Source: Metapseudomonas boanensis (GTDB taxonomy: Bacteria; Pseudomonadota; Gammaproteobacteria; Pseudomonadales; Pseudomonadaceae). From it: DNA of 64,000 nucleotides. The translations under genes were made by a program, and so were the position numbers. The stretch is taken from the NCBI RefSeq assembly GCF_018704125.1, contig NZ_JAGTIS010000001.1, forward strand, positions 124,001 through 188,000, given 5' to 3'. Shown piece after piece: positions 43,772-55,912 of the stretch. Each line of letters begins with the position of its first letter. Position 1 is the stretch's first letter. Under the pieces are notes generated by a model. It did no database searches and was not told the origin of the DNA. It saw only the letters and a list, made by a program, of their open reading frames with translations.

Positions 43772-45451
43772 ATGAGCGAAAGCTTTGCAGAACTTTTTGA
43801 AGAAAGCCTGAAATCCCTCGACATGCAGCCGGGTGCGATCATCACCGGCATCGTTGTCGACATCGATGGTGACTGGGTCACCGTCCATGCCGGCCTGAAA
43901 TCCGAGGGCGTCATCCCGGTCGAGCAGTTCTACAACGAACAAGGCGAGCTGACCATCAAGGTGGGTGACGAGGTCCACGTAGCGCTCGACGCGGTGGAAG
44001 ACGGCTTCGGTGAAACCAAGCTGTCCCGCGAGAAAGCCAAGCGTGCCGAATCCTGGCTGGTTCTGGAAGCTGCTTTCAACGCCGAAGAAGTGGTCAAGGG
44101 CGTTATCAACGGCAAGGTCAAAGGCGGCTTCACCGTCGACGTCAGCGGCATCCGCGCGTTCCTGCCGGGCTCCCTGGTGGATGTGCGCCCTGTGCGCGAC
44201 ACCACTCACCTGGAAGGCAAGGAACTCGAGTTCAAGGTCATCAAGCTGGACCAGAAGCGCAACAACGTTGTCGTTTCCCGTCGCAGTGTCCTGGAAGCCG
44301 AGAACAGCGCCGAGCGCGAAGCTCTGCTGGAATCCCTGCAGGAAGGCCAGCAAGTCAAAGGTATCGTCAAGAACCTCACCGATTACGGTGCGTTCGTTGA
44401 CCTGGGCGGCGTAGACGGCCTCCTGCACATCACCGACATGGCTTGGAAGCGCATCAAGCATCCGTCCGAGATCGTCAACGTTGGCGACGAGATCGACGTG
44501 AAGGTCCTGAAGTTCGACCGCGAGCGCAACCGCGTCTCCCTGGGTCTGAAGCAGCTGGGCGAAGACCCATGGGTTGCCATCAAAGCGCGCTACCCGGAAG
44601 GCACTCGCGTTACTGCTCGCGTTACCAATCTCACCGACTACGGCTGCTTCGCCGAGCTGGAAGAGGGCGTGGAAGGCCTGGTACACGTTTCCGAAATGGA
44701 CTGGACCAACAAGAACATCCATCCGTCGAAAGTCGTTCAGGTTGGCGACGAAGTGGAAGTTCAGGTTCTGGACATCGACGAAGAGCGTCGTCGTATCTCC
44801 CTGGGCATCAAGCAGTGCAAATCCAACCCGTGGGAGGACTTCTCCGGCCGCTTCAATAAGGGCGACAAGATCTCCGGCACCATCAAGTCGATCACCGATT
44901 TCGGTATCTTCATCGGCCTGGAAGGTGGCATCGACGGTCTGGTTCACCTGTCCGACATCTCCTGGAACGAAGTTGGCGAAGAAGCCGTTCGCCGCTTCAA
45001 GAAGGGCGATGAGCTGGAAACTGTCATCCTCTCCGTCGATCCGGAGCGCGAGCGCATTTCCTTGGGCATCAAGCAGCTGGAAGACGATCCGTTCTCCAAC
45101 TACGCTTCCATGCACGAGAAAGGCAGCATCGTTCGCGGCATCGTGAAGGAAGTTGATGCCAAAGGCGCTGTAATCAGCCTGGGCGACGAGATCGAAGGCG
45201 TACTGAAGGCCTCTGAAATCAGCCGTGACCGCGTTGAAGACGCGCGCAACGTGCTGAAAGAAGGCGATGAAGTCGAAGCCAAGATCATCAGCATCGACCG
45301 TAAGAGCCGTGTTATCAGCCTGTCCGTTAAGTCCAAGGACGTTGATGACGAGAAAGACGCCATGAAGGAACTGCGCAAGCAGGAAGTCGAGTCCACAGGC
45401 CCGACCACTATTGGTGATCTGATTCGTGCTCAGATGGAGAATCAGGGCTAA
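43772..45451 (+). CDS. rpsA: 30S ribosomal protein S1
   Basis: Binds mRNA and brings it to the 30S subunit. It has 559 residues, the standard length, from the ATG at 43772 ([20 protein letters not shown]); the open frame to 43652 has no S1 similarity. Six S1 repeats are visible through recurring segments such as [40 protein letters not shown] and [20 protein letters not shown]. Followed by a perfect terminator and then ihfB, the conserved order. Confidence 0.98.
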   Translation: MSESFAELFEESLKSLDMQPGAIITGIVVDIDGDWVTVHAGLKSEGVIPVEQFYNEQGELTIKVGDEVHVALDAVEDGFGETKLSREKAKRAESWLVLEAAFNAEEVVKGVINGKVKGGFTVDVSGIRAFLPGSLVDVRPVRDTTHLEGKELEFKVIKLDQKRNNVVVSRRSVLEAENSAEREALLESLQEGQQVKGIVKNLTDYGAFVDLGGVDGLLHITDMAWKRIKHPSEIVNVGDEIDVKVLKFDRERNRVSLGLKQLGEDPWVAIKARYPEGTRVTARVTNLTDYGCFAELEEGVEGLVHVSEMDWTNKNIHPSKVVQVGDEVEVQVLDIDEERRRISLGIKQCKSNPWEDFSGRFNKGDKISGTIKSITDFGIFIGLEGGIDGLVHLSDISWNEVGEEAVRRFKKGDELETVILSVDPERERISLGIKQLEDDPFSNYASMHEKGSIVRGIVKEVDAKGAVISLGDEIEGVLKASEISRDRVEDARNVLKEGDEVEAKIISIDRKSRVISLSVKSKDVDDEKDAMKELRKQEVESTGPTTIGDLIRAQMENQG

Positions 45452-45470
45452 TAACCCTGCTTCGCCAAGC

Positions 45471-45498
45471 AAAAAGGGTGGCCTAGGCCACCCTTTTT
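45471..45498 (+). terminator. Terminator after rpsA
   Basis: Perfect 28-base palindrome made of aaaaagggtggcct and its complement, with T runs on both strands, 19 bases after the rpsA stop. Confidence 0.92.
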
Positions 45499-45600
45499 GT
45501 TGTCTGCGATCCTTGTCCGGGCTTTGGGCTGTTCAAAGACCTGTGGTCATGCTAAAACCTTTTAGAGCTGATCTAGCCGCTTGATATAGAAGGGAAAACC

Positions 45601-45879
45601 ATGACCAAGTCGGAGTTGATCGAACGAATTGTTACTCATCAGGGGCAGCTGTCGTCCAAGGACGTTGAGCTTGCAATCAAGACGATGCTCGAGCAGATGT
45701 CCCAGGCGTTGGCGACAGGGGATCGCATCGAGATTCGTGGCTTTGGTAGCTTTTCCCTTCACTTCCGCGCGCCTCGAGTGGGGCGAAATCCTAAGACAGG
45801 CGAGTCTGTGAGGCTGGACGGGAAGTTTGTGCCGCATTTCAAGCCGGGAAAGGAATTGCGGGATCGCGTAAACGATTAG
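45601..45879 (+). CDS. ihfB (himD): Integration host factor subunit beta
   Basis: DNA-bending nucleoid protein partner of IhfA, 92 residues. The sequence follows the HU/IHF fold: [40 protein letters not shown] with the DNA-intercalating arm RNPKTGE, and [15 protein letters not shown]. It lies between rpsA and the O-antigen cluster, the same border as in P. aeruginosa, where the serotype locus follows himD. Confidence 0.97.
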   Translation: MTKSELIERIVTHQGQLSSKDVELAIKTMLEQMSQALATGDRIEIRGFGSFSLHFRAPRVGRNPKTGESVRLDGKFVPHFKPGKELRDRVND

Positions 45880-46142
45880 CGTTTAGCTCGGGTTCCCTGC
45901 AGGTGTGATCATTAGTCTGCTGTGAATATTGGCAATTCTGTTTTATGAGTATCTATGGGGATTGTCGTGGTCTCCTCGAGCTGGATGTGCGTAGGTCTGG
46001 GTTGGATGTATCGATGGGCGATGCTTGCAATCTCCTGAGCACTTGGCAGAATGTGCGGGCTTTCGCTTTCTAGCTTCGTGGGTGCAGCTAAGGCTGTGGC
46101 GAGCTATCTATATAAACAATTCAGAATAGAGATGGGTTTGTA
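45880..46142 (+). promoter_or_regulatory. Promoter region of the O-antigen cluster
   Basis: AT-rich for this genome, especially 46100-46130 (tctatataaacaattcagaa). It probably holds the main promoter for wzz and following genes. I looked for a JUMPstart/ops element (ggcggtag) and did not see one. Confidence 0.5.
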
Positions 46143-47198
46143 GTGAACGATAGCGTTAGTCCCGCAAGTGTCCGGCAATATAATGAAATCGATCTTATCG
46201 AACTTGTTCAGTCGATCTGGAAGAATAAGTTTGTAATAGCTTTGGCTGCAATAGTTGGCGGTCTTTGTGGTGGCGGATATGCGTTTTTTAGTTCGCCAGT
46301 ATATGAGGCTAAGGTTTCTTTTCTGCCTCCGTCTTTGAGCGATATCGCCTCCTTGAGTGCGGGGCGTAATGAAATGGGGTTGACTCCTTTTACTGTTGAT
46401 GATGTGTATTCGGTATTTACCCGAAACCTCGAGTCCGACGACTCGCTCCGGAAGTTTTTCGAGTCGGTTTACTTGCCGTCACTGGGCCAGTCAGAGCGCG
46501 ACGGGGTTTCGCGTGGGAAGCTCTATCGGCGCTTTATTAAAGAGTTCAGGGTGGTAGCTCCTGATCGGCTTCACCCTGATCGTTATTCCTTGATGGCGGA
46601 GGGTAAGGACCCTGGTCAATTAGTCCGGTGGATCACGGTCTACGTCGATCAGGTGGCGTCACGTTCGCTGGAACAAGCGACTGAGAATGCTCGGCGAGAA
46701 GTGGATGTCGTAGCTAATAATCTCCAGCAGCAGATCGCCTCGAGGCGGACGACAGCCAAGAATCGGCGCCAGGACCGCATCGTTCAGCTGAAAGAAGCCC
46801 TCCGGGTCGCGGAGGCTGTAGGGCTCAGTAATCCACCTGTATTCAGTGGTCAGACCAGCGATCAGCTTACGGCTGTGATGGAGGGTGACCTGATGTACAT
46901 GCGAGGCTCCAAGGCTTTGAGGGCTGAATTGAACGCTCTTGAGTCTCGGGTGTCAGATGATGCCTTCATCCCCGGTCTTCGCACCTTGGAAGAAAAGCAC
47001 GAGCTTTACGCCAGTATCAGGGCTGCCGACCTGAAAGTCGGGGTGTTCCGGCAGGATGGCGATGTTGTGATACCTGATGAACCGATCCGGCCCAAGAGGT
47101 CGCTGATCATTTTCCTGGGCGTAGCTTTGGGGGGATTGCTTGGCGGCCTATTCGCTGTCGTCAGGGCGGTACAGAAGAGACGGGCTTCTTATGCCTGA
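46143..47198 (+). CDS. wzz: O-antigen chain length regulator Wzz
   Basis: Polysaccharide co-polymerase setting the modal O-chain length, 351 residues, GTG start. Two membrane helices flank a periplasmic coiled-coil domain: FVIALAAIVGGLCGGGYAFF near the N-terminus and SLIIFLGVALGGLLGGLFAV near the C-terminus, the latter preceded by the proline-rich motif PDEPIRPKR. Its codon use is more AT-rich than rpsA and most flanking genes, as usual for the start of such clusters. Confidence 0.93.
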   Translation: MNDSVSPASVRQYNEIDLIELVQSIWKNKFVIALAAIVGGLCGGGYAFFSSPVYEAKVSFLPPSLSDIASLSAGRNEMGLTPFTVDDVYSVFTRNLESDDSLRKFFESVYLPSLGQSERDGVSRGKLYRRFIKEFRVVAPDRLHPDRYSLMAEGKDPGQLVRWITVYVDQVASRSLEQATENARREVDVVANNLQQQIASRRTTAKNRRQDRIVQLKEALRVAEAVGLSNPPVFSGQTSDQLTAVMEGDLMYMRGSKALRAELNALESRVSDDAFIPGLRTLEEKHELYASIRAADLKVGVFRQDGDVVIPDEPIRPKRSLIIFLGVALGGLLGGLFAVVRAVQKRRASYA

Positions 47199-47361
47199 TT
47201 ACCCTTCTGGCGGCGAAGAATGACACACTTGGCTGAGATAGCGTTTTTTCCTGTCTGCAAGGCCTGTGCTGGTGTGGTTCCGAGTTTGTTGGAGTCAGAT
47301 GCTGTTTCAGTCGGCAATATCTGTTCTGATCTTGAATTCTAATGTTCTGGAGTTTTACCTG

Positions 47362-49645
<2,284 letters not shown>

Positions 49646-49652
49646 GATCGCC

Positions 49653-50234
49653 ATGAACTATCAGGTACATTCCAGCGCCATCGTTGATGATGGCGCGGTG
49701 ATTGGCGAGGGCTCCCGGGTCTGGCATTTCGTGCACGTTTGCGCTGGAGCGCGGATCGGGCGCGAGTGCTCGCTTGGCCAGAACGTTTTCGTCGGCAACA
49801 AGGTCGTGATCGGCGACAAGGTCAAGATCCAGAACAACGTGTCCGTCTACGACAACGTCACCCTCGAGGATGGGGTGTTCTGCGGGCCGAGCATGGTCTT
49901 CACCAATGTCTACAACCCCCGATCGCTGATCGAGCGCAAGAGCGAATACCGCAACACACTGGTCAAGCGTGGTGCGACCCTGGGGGCCAATTGCACGGTC
50001 GTCTGTGGGGTCACCATTGGCGAGTATGCGTTTGTCGGCGCGGGCGCAGTAGTCAACAAAGACGTCCCCGCCTATGCGCTGGTAGTAGGGGTGCCGGCAC
50101 GCCAGATAGGCTGGATGAGCGAGTTTGGCGAGCAACTGGAATTGCCTGTGGCGGGTGAAGGCGAAGCCCGCTGCCAGCACACCGGCGCCCGCTACCTCCT
50201 CAAGGGACAGCAAGTCAGCAAACTGGATGCATGA
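49653..50234 (+). CDS. wbpD: UDP-2-acetamido-3-amino-GlcA N-acetyltransferase
   Basis: Acetyl-CoA-dependent acetylation of the 3-amino group, fourth step toward UDP-GlcNAc(3NAc)A. It has 193 residues with left-handed beta-helix hexapeptide repeats ([40 protein letters not shown]) and the catalytic-loop region [13 protein letters not shown] at 49653 is seven bases after the wbpB stop; the next gene follows after 3 bases. Confidence 0.94.
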   Translation: MNYQVHSSAIVDDGAVIGEGSRVWHFVHVCAGARIGRECSLGQNVFVGNKVVIGDKVKIQNNVSVYDNVTLEDGVFCGPSMVFTNVYNPRSLIERKSEYRNTLVKRGATLGANCTVVCGVTIGEYAFVGAGAVVNKDVPAYALVVGVPARQIGWMSEFGEQLELPVAGEGEARCQHTGARYLLKGQQVSKLDA

Positions 50235-50237
50235 GAC

Positions 50238-51329
50238 ATGATTGAATTCATCGACCTGAAGGCCCAGCAGGCCCGTATCAAGGACAAGATAGACGCCGGT
50301 ATCCAGCGGGTCCTGGCCCATGGGCAGTACATCCTCGGCCCCGAAGTGGCCGAGCTGGAAGAACGGCTGGCGGCCTTCGTCGGCGCCAAACACTGTATTT
50401 CCTGCGCCAATGGTACCGACGCGCTGCAGATCGCCCAGATGGCGCTGGGAATAGGCCCAGGCGATGAAGTTATCACTCCGGGCTTCACCTACATCGCCAC
50501 GGCGGAAACCGTGGCGCTGCTGGGTGCCAAGCCGGTCTACGTCGACGTCGACCCTCGCACCTATAATCTCGATCCGCAATTGCTCGAGGCGGCCATCACT
50601 CCGCAGACCAAGGCGATCGTTCCGGTCTCGCTGTATGGGCAGTGCGCAGATTTCGACGCGATCAACGCCATTGCAGCCAAGCACGGAATTCCAGTGATAG
50701 AGGATGCGGCGCAGAGCTTCGGGGCCAGCTACAAGGGTCGTCGCTCCTGCAACCTTAGTACCATCGCCTGCACCAGCTTCTTCCCGAGCAAGCCGCTGGG
50801 CTGCTACGGCGACGGCGGCGCGATCTTCACCAACGACGACGAGCTGGCCAAGGTCATCCGCCAGATCGCCCGTCATGGGCAGGATCGCCGCTACCACCAC
50901 ATCCGTGTAGGCGTGAACAGCCGCCTGGATACCCTGCAGGCCGCGATCCTGTTGCCGAAGCTAGAGATCTTCGAAGAGGAGATCGCCCTGCGCCAGAAGG
51001 TTGCCCGTCAGTACGACGTGCAACTGGGCGCCGCCGGAGTGACCACCACGCCATTCATCGAGGCGCACAACATCAGCGCCTTCGCCCAGTACACCGTGCG
51101 TGTGCAGGATCGCCCCGCCGTGCAGGAGCGCCTGAAAGCGCTGGGCGTACCGACAGCCGTGCACTATCCCATACCTCTGAACAAGCAGCCTGCCGTGGCT
51201 GACGCCCGGGTTCATTTGCCGGTGGGCGATGCCGTGGCCGAGCAGGTCATCAGCCTGCCAATGCACCCGTACCTCAACGACGAGGATATACGCCTCGTGG
51301 TCAGCGGGTTCATTGGTAATGAGGGATGA
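50238..51329 (+). CDS. wbpE: PLP-dependent UDP-3-keto-GlcNAcA aminotransferase
   Basis: Transfers an amino group from glutamate to the 3-keto sugar; 363 residues. The sugar aminotransferase family (DegT/DnrJ/EryC1) marks are EFIDLKAQQARI, ISCANGTDALQIAQMALGIG, IEDAAQSFGASYKGRR and the cofactor lysine in SFFPSKPLGCYGDGGA (Lys185, the same number as in P. aeruginosa WbpE). The gene order wbpD-wbpE and overlap with wzx (4 bases) support one transcript. Confidence 0.96.
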   Translation: MIEFIDLKAQQARIKDKIDAGIQRVLAHGQYILGPEVAELEERLAAFVGAKHCISCANGTDALQIAQMALGIGPGDEVITPGFTYIATAETVALLGAKPVYVDVDPRTYNLDPQLLEAAITPQTKAIVPVSLYGQCADFDAINAIAAKHGIPVIEDAAQSFGASYKGRRSCNLSTIACTSFFPSKPLGCYGDGGAIFTNDDELAKVIRQIARHGQDRRYHHIRVGVNSRLDTLQAAILLPKLEIFEEEIALRQKVARQYDVQLGAAGVTTTPFIEAHNISAFAQYTVRVQDRPAVQERLKALGVPTAVHYPIPLNKQPAVADARVHLPVGDAVAEQVISLPMHPYLNDEDIRLVVSGFIGNEG

Positions 51330-52609
51330 GTCTGACCCGTTTGAAGGAGCGGTTGGCCAACAACCGCTTTCTGACGGGGGTTTTGACCCTCGCATCGGCA
51401 ACGGCGGCTGGCCAGCTCATTCTCGTGCTGGCCACACCCCTGCTGACACGTCTCTACACGCCCGAAGAGTTCGGCCTGCTGGCCGTGTTCATGGCAGTCA
51501 TGGCGGTGGTCCTGGTGGTCTCGAGCCTGCGTTACGAGTTCGCGATTCCACTGCCGCGCAATGCGGGTAGCGCTCGCCAGCTGCTTTATCTCGCCTTGGC
51601 CATCAACCTCGCGATGGCGGTGCTGTCGCTTCTGGCGGTGGTGCTGTTTCGGGACGATATTGCACGTTTGGTGAAGGCACCGCAGCTTTCCACCTACCTG
51701 TGGCTGCTGCCGCTGGGGATTCTGTTCGCGGGTACCTATAAGGCGTTGAGTTACTGGGCGATCCGGAACAAGGACTACCCGGTGATTGCCCGGACCAAGA
51801 TCGTGCAGAGTCTGGCGAACGTCGCGACGCAGGTGCTGGCAGGGCTCGCGGGCCTCGGCGCGTTCGGCTTGATGCTCGGGCAGGTGGTCGGTCAGACCGC
51901 GGGGGCCGCGCGCCTGGCCACCGGCGCGCGCCTGCGTGGCGTGTTCTCGCTGGAGCGGTTGAACAGCCTTCGTTCGAGGGCTATGCTGCGGCGCCACCGG
52001 CATTTTCCCAAGTATGACGCGCCGGCCGCCACGGTCGACGTTTTGAGCGTGCAGTTGCCCAACCTGATGTTGGCGGGTCTGTTCAGCCCTATGGTGGCTG
52101 GCCTCTACATGCTGGCCGAGAGGGTCCTGTCGGCACCGATGGGATTGCTGGGACAAGCAGTAGGGCAGGTATTGTTCGGAAGCAGCCGAGACGCCATCCA
52201 GCAGGGTACCCTGGATCGACTGGCGATCAGGATCATCGCCAGTCTGTCGGCGATGATCCTGTTGCCGGCCATTGCTGTCTTCTTCTGGGCTGGCGACCTG
52301 TTCGCCTGGATCTTCGGCGATGTGTGGCGAGAGGCGGGCTTGTACGCCAGCTGGATGATTCTGGGGCTGTCGGTGCAGTTCCTCTATTCGCCTATTTCGA
52401 TGGTGCTGATGGCGACCAACGGACAGAAGATCAACCTGTTCATTCATCTGTTCATGCTCCTGGCCAAGGCTGGCGCCGTCATCTTCGGTTACTACCTAGG
52501 TAGCCCGCTTGCAGCGGTCATCGGCTTCTCCGTGGTAGGGGTGGTCGGTTATGCCGGCGCGATACTCATAATCCTGGCGCATGCACGGAAGTACCGCGTC
52601 AGTTCCTGA
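51326..52609 (+). CDS. wzx: O-antigen flippase Wzx
   Basis: Polytopic protein moving the lipid-linked repeat unit across the inner membrane, 427 residues with about 12 helices. The N-terminal polysaccharide_synt pattern is ASATAAGQLILVLATPLLTR then LYTPEEFGLLAVFMAVMAVV. Later helices include LPNLMLAGLFSPMVAGLYML and ILGLSVQFLYSPISMVLMAT. It starts inside wbpE. As usual the family is divergent, so assignment rests on topology, N-terminal motif and context. Confidence 0.9.
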   Translation: MSLTRLKERLANNRFLTGVLTLASATAAGQLILVLATPLLTRLYTPEEFGLLAVFMAVMAVVLVVSSLRYEFAIPLPRNAGSARQLLYLALAINLAMAVLSLLAVVLFRDDIARLVKAPQLSTYLWLLPLGILFAGTYKALSYWAIRNKDYPVIARTKIVQSLANVATQVLAGLAGLGAFGLMLGQVVGQTAGAARLATGARLRGVFSLERLNSLRSRAMLRRHRHFPKYDAPAATVDVLSVQLPNLMLAGLFSPMVAGLYMLAERVLSAPMGLLGQAVGQVLFGSSRDAIQQGTLDRLAIRIIASLSAMILLPAIAVFFWAGDLFAWIFGDVWREAGLYASWMILGLSVQFLYSPISMVLMATNGQKINLFIHLFMLLAKAGAVIFGYYLGSPLAAVIGFSVVGVVGYAGAILIILAHARKYRVSS

Positions 52610-52635
52610 TTCTTATTGGATTTGTTGGGTCAATT

Positions 52636-54519
52636 ATGTGCGGGATCGTCGGTGGCTTCTGGAAAGGAGCCGAGCAGGGCTTGGAGGGACGGCTGGAGGC
52701 AGCGCTACTGGCCATGCGTCATCGTGGGCCTGATGACAAAGGATTTGAGCTGACCCAGGTGTCTGGCGGCGTGGTCGCGCTTGGTCACACTCGGCTGTCC
52801 ATCATTGATCTGAGCGCCGGCGGGCACCAGCCGATGTACTCGCCCGACGGTCGCTATGCGTTGGTGTTCAACGGCGAAATCTACAACTACCGGGAATTGC
52901 GCACGCAACTCCAGGCCAAAGGGATCCAGTTCCGGTCGGACTCCGATACCGAGGTCCTGCTGCATGCCTGGATCACCTGGGGGCAGAGTTGCCTGGAACG
53001 GTTCCAGGGCATGTTCGCCTTCGTCCTTCACGATCGCCAGGCCGAGACCCTGACCTGCGCGCGTGATGCCTTTGGCATCAAGCCGTTCTTCTACAGCTTC
53101 CAGGCCGGCCGCTTCGCCTTTGCGTCGGAGCTTCCGGCGCTGAAGGCCATGCAGCCTGGCAAGCCGCGTGTGGACTGGCAGCGCAGTTACGACTATCTGG
53201 TCAACGCAGACTACGACAGCCAGCCGCGCACTTTCATCGAGGGCATCCTGCACCTGCCGCCCGCTCACTGGATGGTGGTCGATCTCAAGGCCGGCACGCT
53301 GAGCGCGCCCAGTCCCTGGTGGAGGCCACGGGTGCGCGAGGACGCTCCAGTCAGTTTTGCGCAGGCGGTGGAGGCCGTTCGCGAGCAGTTCCTGGACAAC
53401 ATCCGACTGCATCTGCGCAGTGACGTGCCCTTGGGCGCAGCGCTGTCCGGCGGTATCGATTCTTCGGCGGTGGTCTGCGCCATGCGCTATGTGGATCGTG
53501 AAAGTCCGATTCACACATTCAGCTTCATCGCAGCCGGCAGCCCTCTTTCGGAGGAGCACTGGGTCGACCAGGTGAATGCCCATGTTGGGGCGACTGCGCA
53601 CAAGTTCGTGGCATCAGGCGAAGAGTTGGCGCGTGACCTCGATGACATGATCCGGGTGCAGGGTGAGCCGTTCGGCAGCACCAGCATCTACGCCCAGTAC
53701 CGTGTTTTTCAGCAGGCCAAGGAAGCGGGCATCACAGTGACCCTGGACGGGCAGGGGGCTGATGAGCTGTTGGCGGGTTACAGCGGTTACCCTGGGTTGC
53801 GCCTGAAGAGTCTGGTGGAGCGAGGCCAAATCCTCCAGGCGCTCCAGTTCGCGCGCAATTGGAGCCAATGGCCAGGCCGTAGCCAGCGTCATGCCTGGAT
53901 GCATCTGGCGCAGCTGATGATCCCAGGCTCCCTGAACGAGGTGGCCAAGCGTGCCATTGGTCGCGAGACGACCCCGGCTTGGCTGAAGGCTGACGTCCTG
54001 AGCGATGCCGGCGTGACCTTCAAGGAGTTCGTGCACCCGATGACTACGGAAGGCTGTGGTCGCAGGGTTGTCGAGCGCCTGGGAAGCTCCTTGCAGTCGC
54101 GTGGTTTGCCGGAACTGCTGCGGCACGCGGACCGCAACTCCATGCGCTTCTCCGTCGAGAGTCGCGTGCCGTTCCTCACTTTGCCCATGGCTGACCTGCT
54201 GCTCGGCCTACCCGAAGATTACCTGATTTCTCCCAAGGGCGAGACCAAGAGTGTGTTCCGTGCTGCAATGCGTGGAATCGTTCCGGATCACATTCTGGAT
54301 CGCAAGGACAAGATTGGCTTCGCCACCCCCGAGCGCGAGTGGCTGGTTGATATCGCGCCGAAGCTCCGTGAATGGCTGCAGGAGAGTGAAGAGATTCCAT
54401 TCTTGCATAGTGACCGGTTGCTGCAGAGCTTTGATGAGGCGATGACCGGCAAGCGCCCATTCTCCTGGCAGGTGTGGCGTTGGGTCAACTTCTGCCGTTG
54501 GTACCGAATGATGGGGTAG
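52636..54519 (+). CDS. AsnB-like glutamine amidotransferase, probably amidating a uronic acid of the O-antigen
   Basis: A 627-residue asparagine synthase-type enzyme. Class II glutaminase domain begins with the catalytic Cys2 (MCGIVGGFW), with LGHTRLSIIDLSAGGHQPM and VFNGEIYNYRELR; the synthetase domain has the PP-loop LSGGIDSSAVVCAMR and TLDGQGADELLAGYSGY. In O-antigen loci such proteins (WbpS type) are associated with amidated uronic acids. Since the cluster makes UDP-ManNAc(3NAc)A, its carboxyl group is the likely substrate; this is inference. Confidence 0.88.
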   Translation: MCGIVGGFWKGAEQGLEGRLEAALLAMRHRGPDDKGFELTQVSGGVVALGHTRLSIIDLSAGGHQPMYSPDGRYALVFNGEIYNYRELRTQLQAKGIQFRSDSDTEVLLHAWITWGQSCLERFQGMFAFVLHDRQAETLTCARDAFGIKPFFYSFQAGRFAFASELPALKAMQPGKPRVDWQRSYDYLVNADYDSQPRTFIEGILHLPPAHWMVVDLKAGTLSAPSPWWRPRVREDAPVSFAQAVEAVREQFLDNIRLHLRSDVPLGAALSGGIDSSAVVCAMRYVDRESPIHTFSFIAAGSPLSEEHWVDQVNAHVGATAHKFVASGEELARDLDDMIRVQGEPFGSTSIYAQYRVFQQAKEAGITVTLDGQGADELLAGYSGYPGLRLKSLVERGQILQALQFARNWSQWPGRSQRHAWMHLAQLMIPGSLNEVAKRAIGRETTPAWLKADVLSDAGVTFKEFVHPMTTEGCGRRVVERLGSSLQSRGLPELLRHADRNSMRFSVESRVPFLTLPMADLLLGLPEDYLISPKGETKSVFRAAMRGIVPDHILDRKDKIGFATPEREWLVDIAPKLREWLQESEEIPFLHSDRLLQSFDEAMTGKRPFSWQVWRWVNFCRWYRMMG

Positions 54520-54563
54520 GGCCCGATGCGGGTGATTCAAGTCCAGAGACGCAAAGAGGTTTG

Positions 54564-55832
54564 ATGTCCACCAGTACGCTGTTCAAGTACGTTCGCGCCC
54601 AGTACGCCGCGCTTCTTTTCGCCTTGGCCCTTCTTGCGGGCTACGGCGGCATGGGCTTGGTCGGCTATTATGAAAGCGGTAACGCCTATTACCTCGATCT
54701 GGCGTTTCTGGCGTTGCTCGCGTCCGGTACTGTGCTTGCCTTTTCGCAGATATCGTTGATTCGCGAGACCATCATCACGCCAAGGGTCGTGATCGGTGTT
54801 GGTGTATTGTTCTTCATAGTGTTCGGTGTTTTCGCTTGTTTCGCGCTATTGGTACTCGCCACCGCCGAGGCTATCCCCTTGCTGGCATGGGTCAGTGGAG
54901 CAGACCCGGAAACCCTCGTCCTGCTGCGGGAAAAATTCCTAAAGGCCCGGGAGGGATGGCAGGCGGTCTTTCCCTACATCAATGGCTTGTTCACCGGTGC
55001 CTTGATCCCGTACTGCCTGGCCTACTTCTTCCTCGAGCGCTATCGCTGGCGCTGGCTCGCCTTTGGTGCGTTCCTGCTGTACTGCATCGTTTTCATCGAG
55101 AAGGTGTTCTTCCTCAAGGCCATGCTGCCGCTGCTGTATGTAGCATTCTGCGTGCGGGAAGGTCGAGCATCGACCTTTCTGTTGGTGATCGGGCTGTGTC
55201 TGGGGATCCTGTTCTTCCTGGGGGTCGTTTCGGGGTTTGGAACCAGTGTGGTCGAAACCAGCGTACCGTTCTTTTCCAATGAGTATCGTCCCTCCGGTAC
55301 CTTCAATTTTCTGGCGTGGCGAGCAATCGCGGTGCCCGTATTCACGGCTGCGGATGCATTGGCCTACTTTGCCGAGGGCCTCCATTCGAACCATCTGATG
55401 GGGGCCACGAGCTCCCTCCTGGCGGCATTGTTCGGCCTGGAGCGTGTGGATTTCGAGCGTCTGGTGTTCGCCTACCAGTGGGGACAGACGGAAACGGGGA
55501 CCGGGTCCGCCAACTCGGTGTACTTCGTGGATGCCTATGTCAATTTCGGTATCTGGGGTGTCATTTTTTTCTCGGCCATCATTGGTGTGCTGTTCCGAAT
55601 GATTGCCCGGAGTCGTGATCAGGCATTGCACGCAATCTGGCCGCTGTTCGCTTTTGGCCTCTATGTTTCGGGGCTGGTGGGCAATCTGGCGAGTAACGGA
55701 TTCCTGCTGGTTTTTGTCTTTTGTGGCATGACGCAAATTCGAAGTGCCATCAAGGCCAAATCGCCCGGTGCAGAGGCCGCGCATAATTCCGCCTCTTGCG
55801 AGGATGCAACGGGTTTTCCGGGGCGAAGTTGA
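54564..55832 (+). CDS. wzy: Candidate O-antigen polymerase Wzy
   Basis: Very hydrophobic protein of 422 residues from the ATG at 54564 (AAAGAGGT upstream); the open frame from 54474 overlaps the amidotransferase. About ten to twelve helices are seen, among them ALLFALALLAGYGGMGLVGY, VVIGVGVLFFIVFGVFACFA and NFGIWGVIFFSAIIGVLFRM, with a large hydrophilic loop around residues 230-320. No other gene in the window is a polymerase candidate, and Wzx and Wzz imply one. Wzy proteins share little sequence, so the call is by topology and context. Confidence 0.75.
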   Translation: MSTSTLFKYVRAQYAALLFALALLAGYGGMGLVGYYESGNAYYLDLAFLALLASGTVLAFSQISLIRETIITPRVVIGVGVLFFIVFGVFACFALLVLATAEAIPLLAWVSGADPETLVLLREKFLKAREGWQAVFPYINGLFTGALIPYCLAYFFLERYRWRWLAFGAFLLYCIVFIEKVFFLKAMLPLLYVAFCVREGRASTFLLVIGLCLGILFFLGVVSGFGTSVVETSVPFFSNEYRPSGTFNFLAWRAIAVPVFTAADALAYFAEGLHSNHLMGATSSLLAALFGLERVDFERLVFAYQWGQTETGTGSANSVYFVDAYVNFGIWGVIFFSAIIGVLFRMIARSRDQALHAIWPLFAFGLYVSGLVGNLASNGFLLVFVFCGMTQIRSAIKAKSPGAEAAHNSASCEDATGFPGRS

Positions 55833-55912
55833 TTACTGTCGCCGGCGAGTCGGGCTCCTTGCTCATCGCCGGCATTGGAAATTGTCTTATTTAAAGGTTT
55901 GCCGAGGTACAT

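Noticed and set aside
43664-45472. 602-codon open frame antisense to rpsA
   Set aside because: Shadow of a highly expressed gene with strong codon bias; the plus strand encodes ribosomal protein S1 with all repeats.
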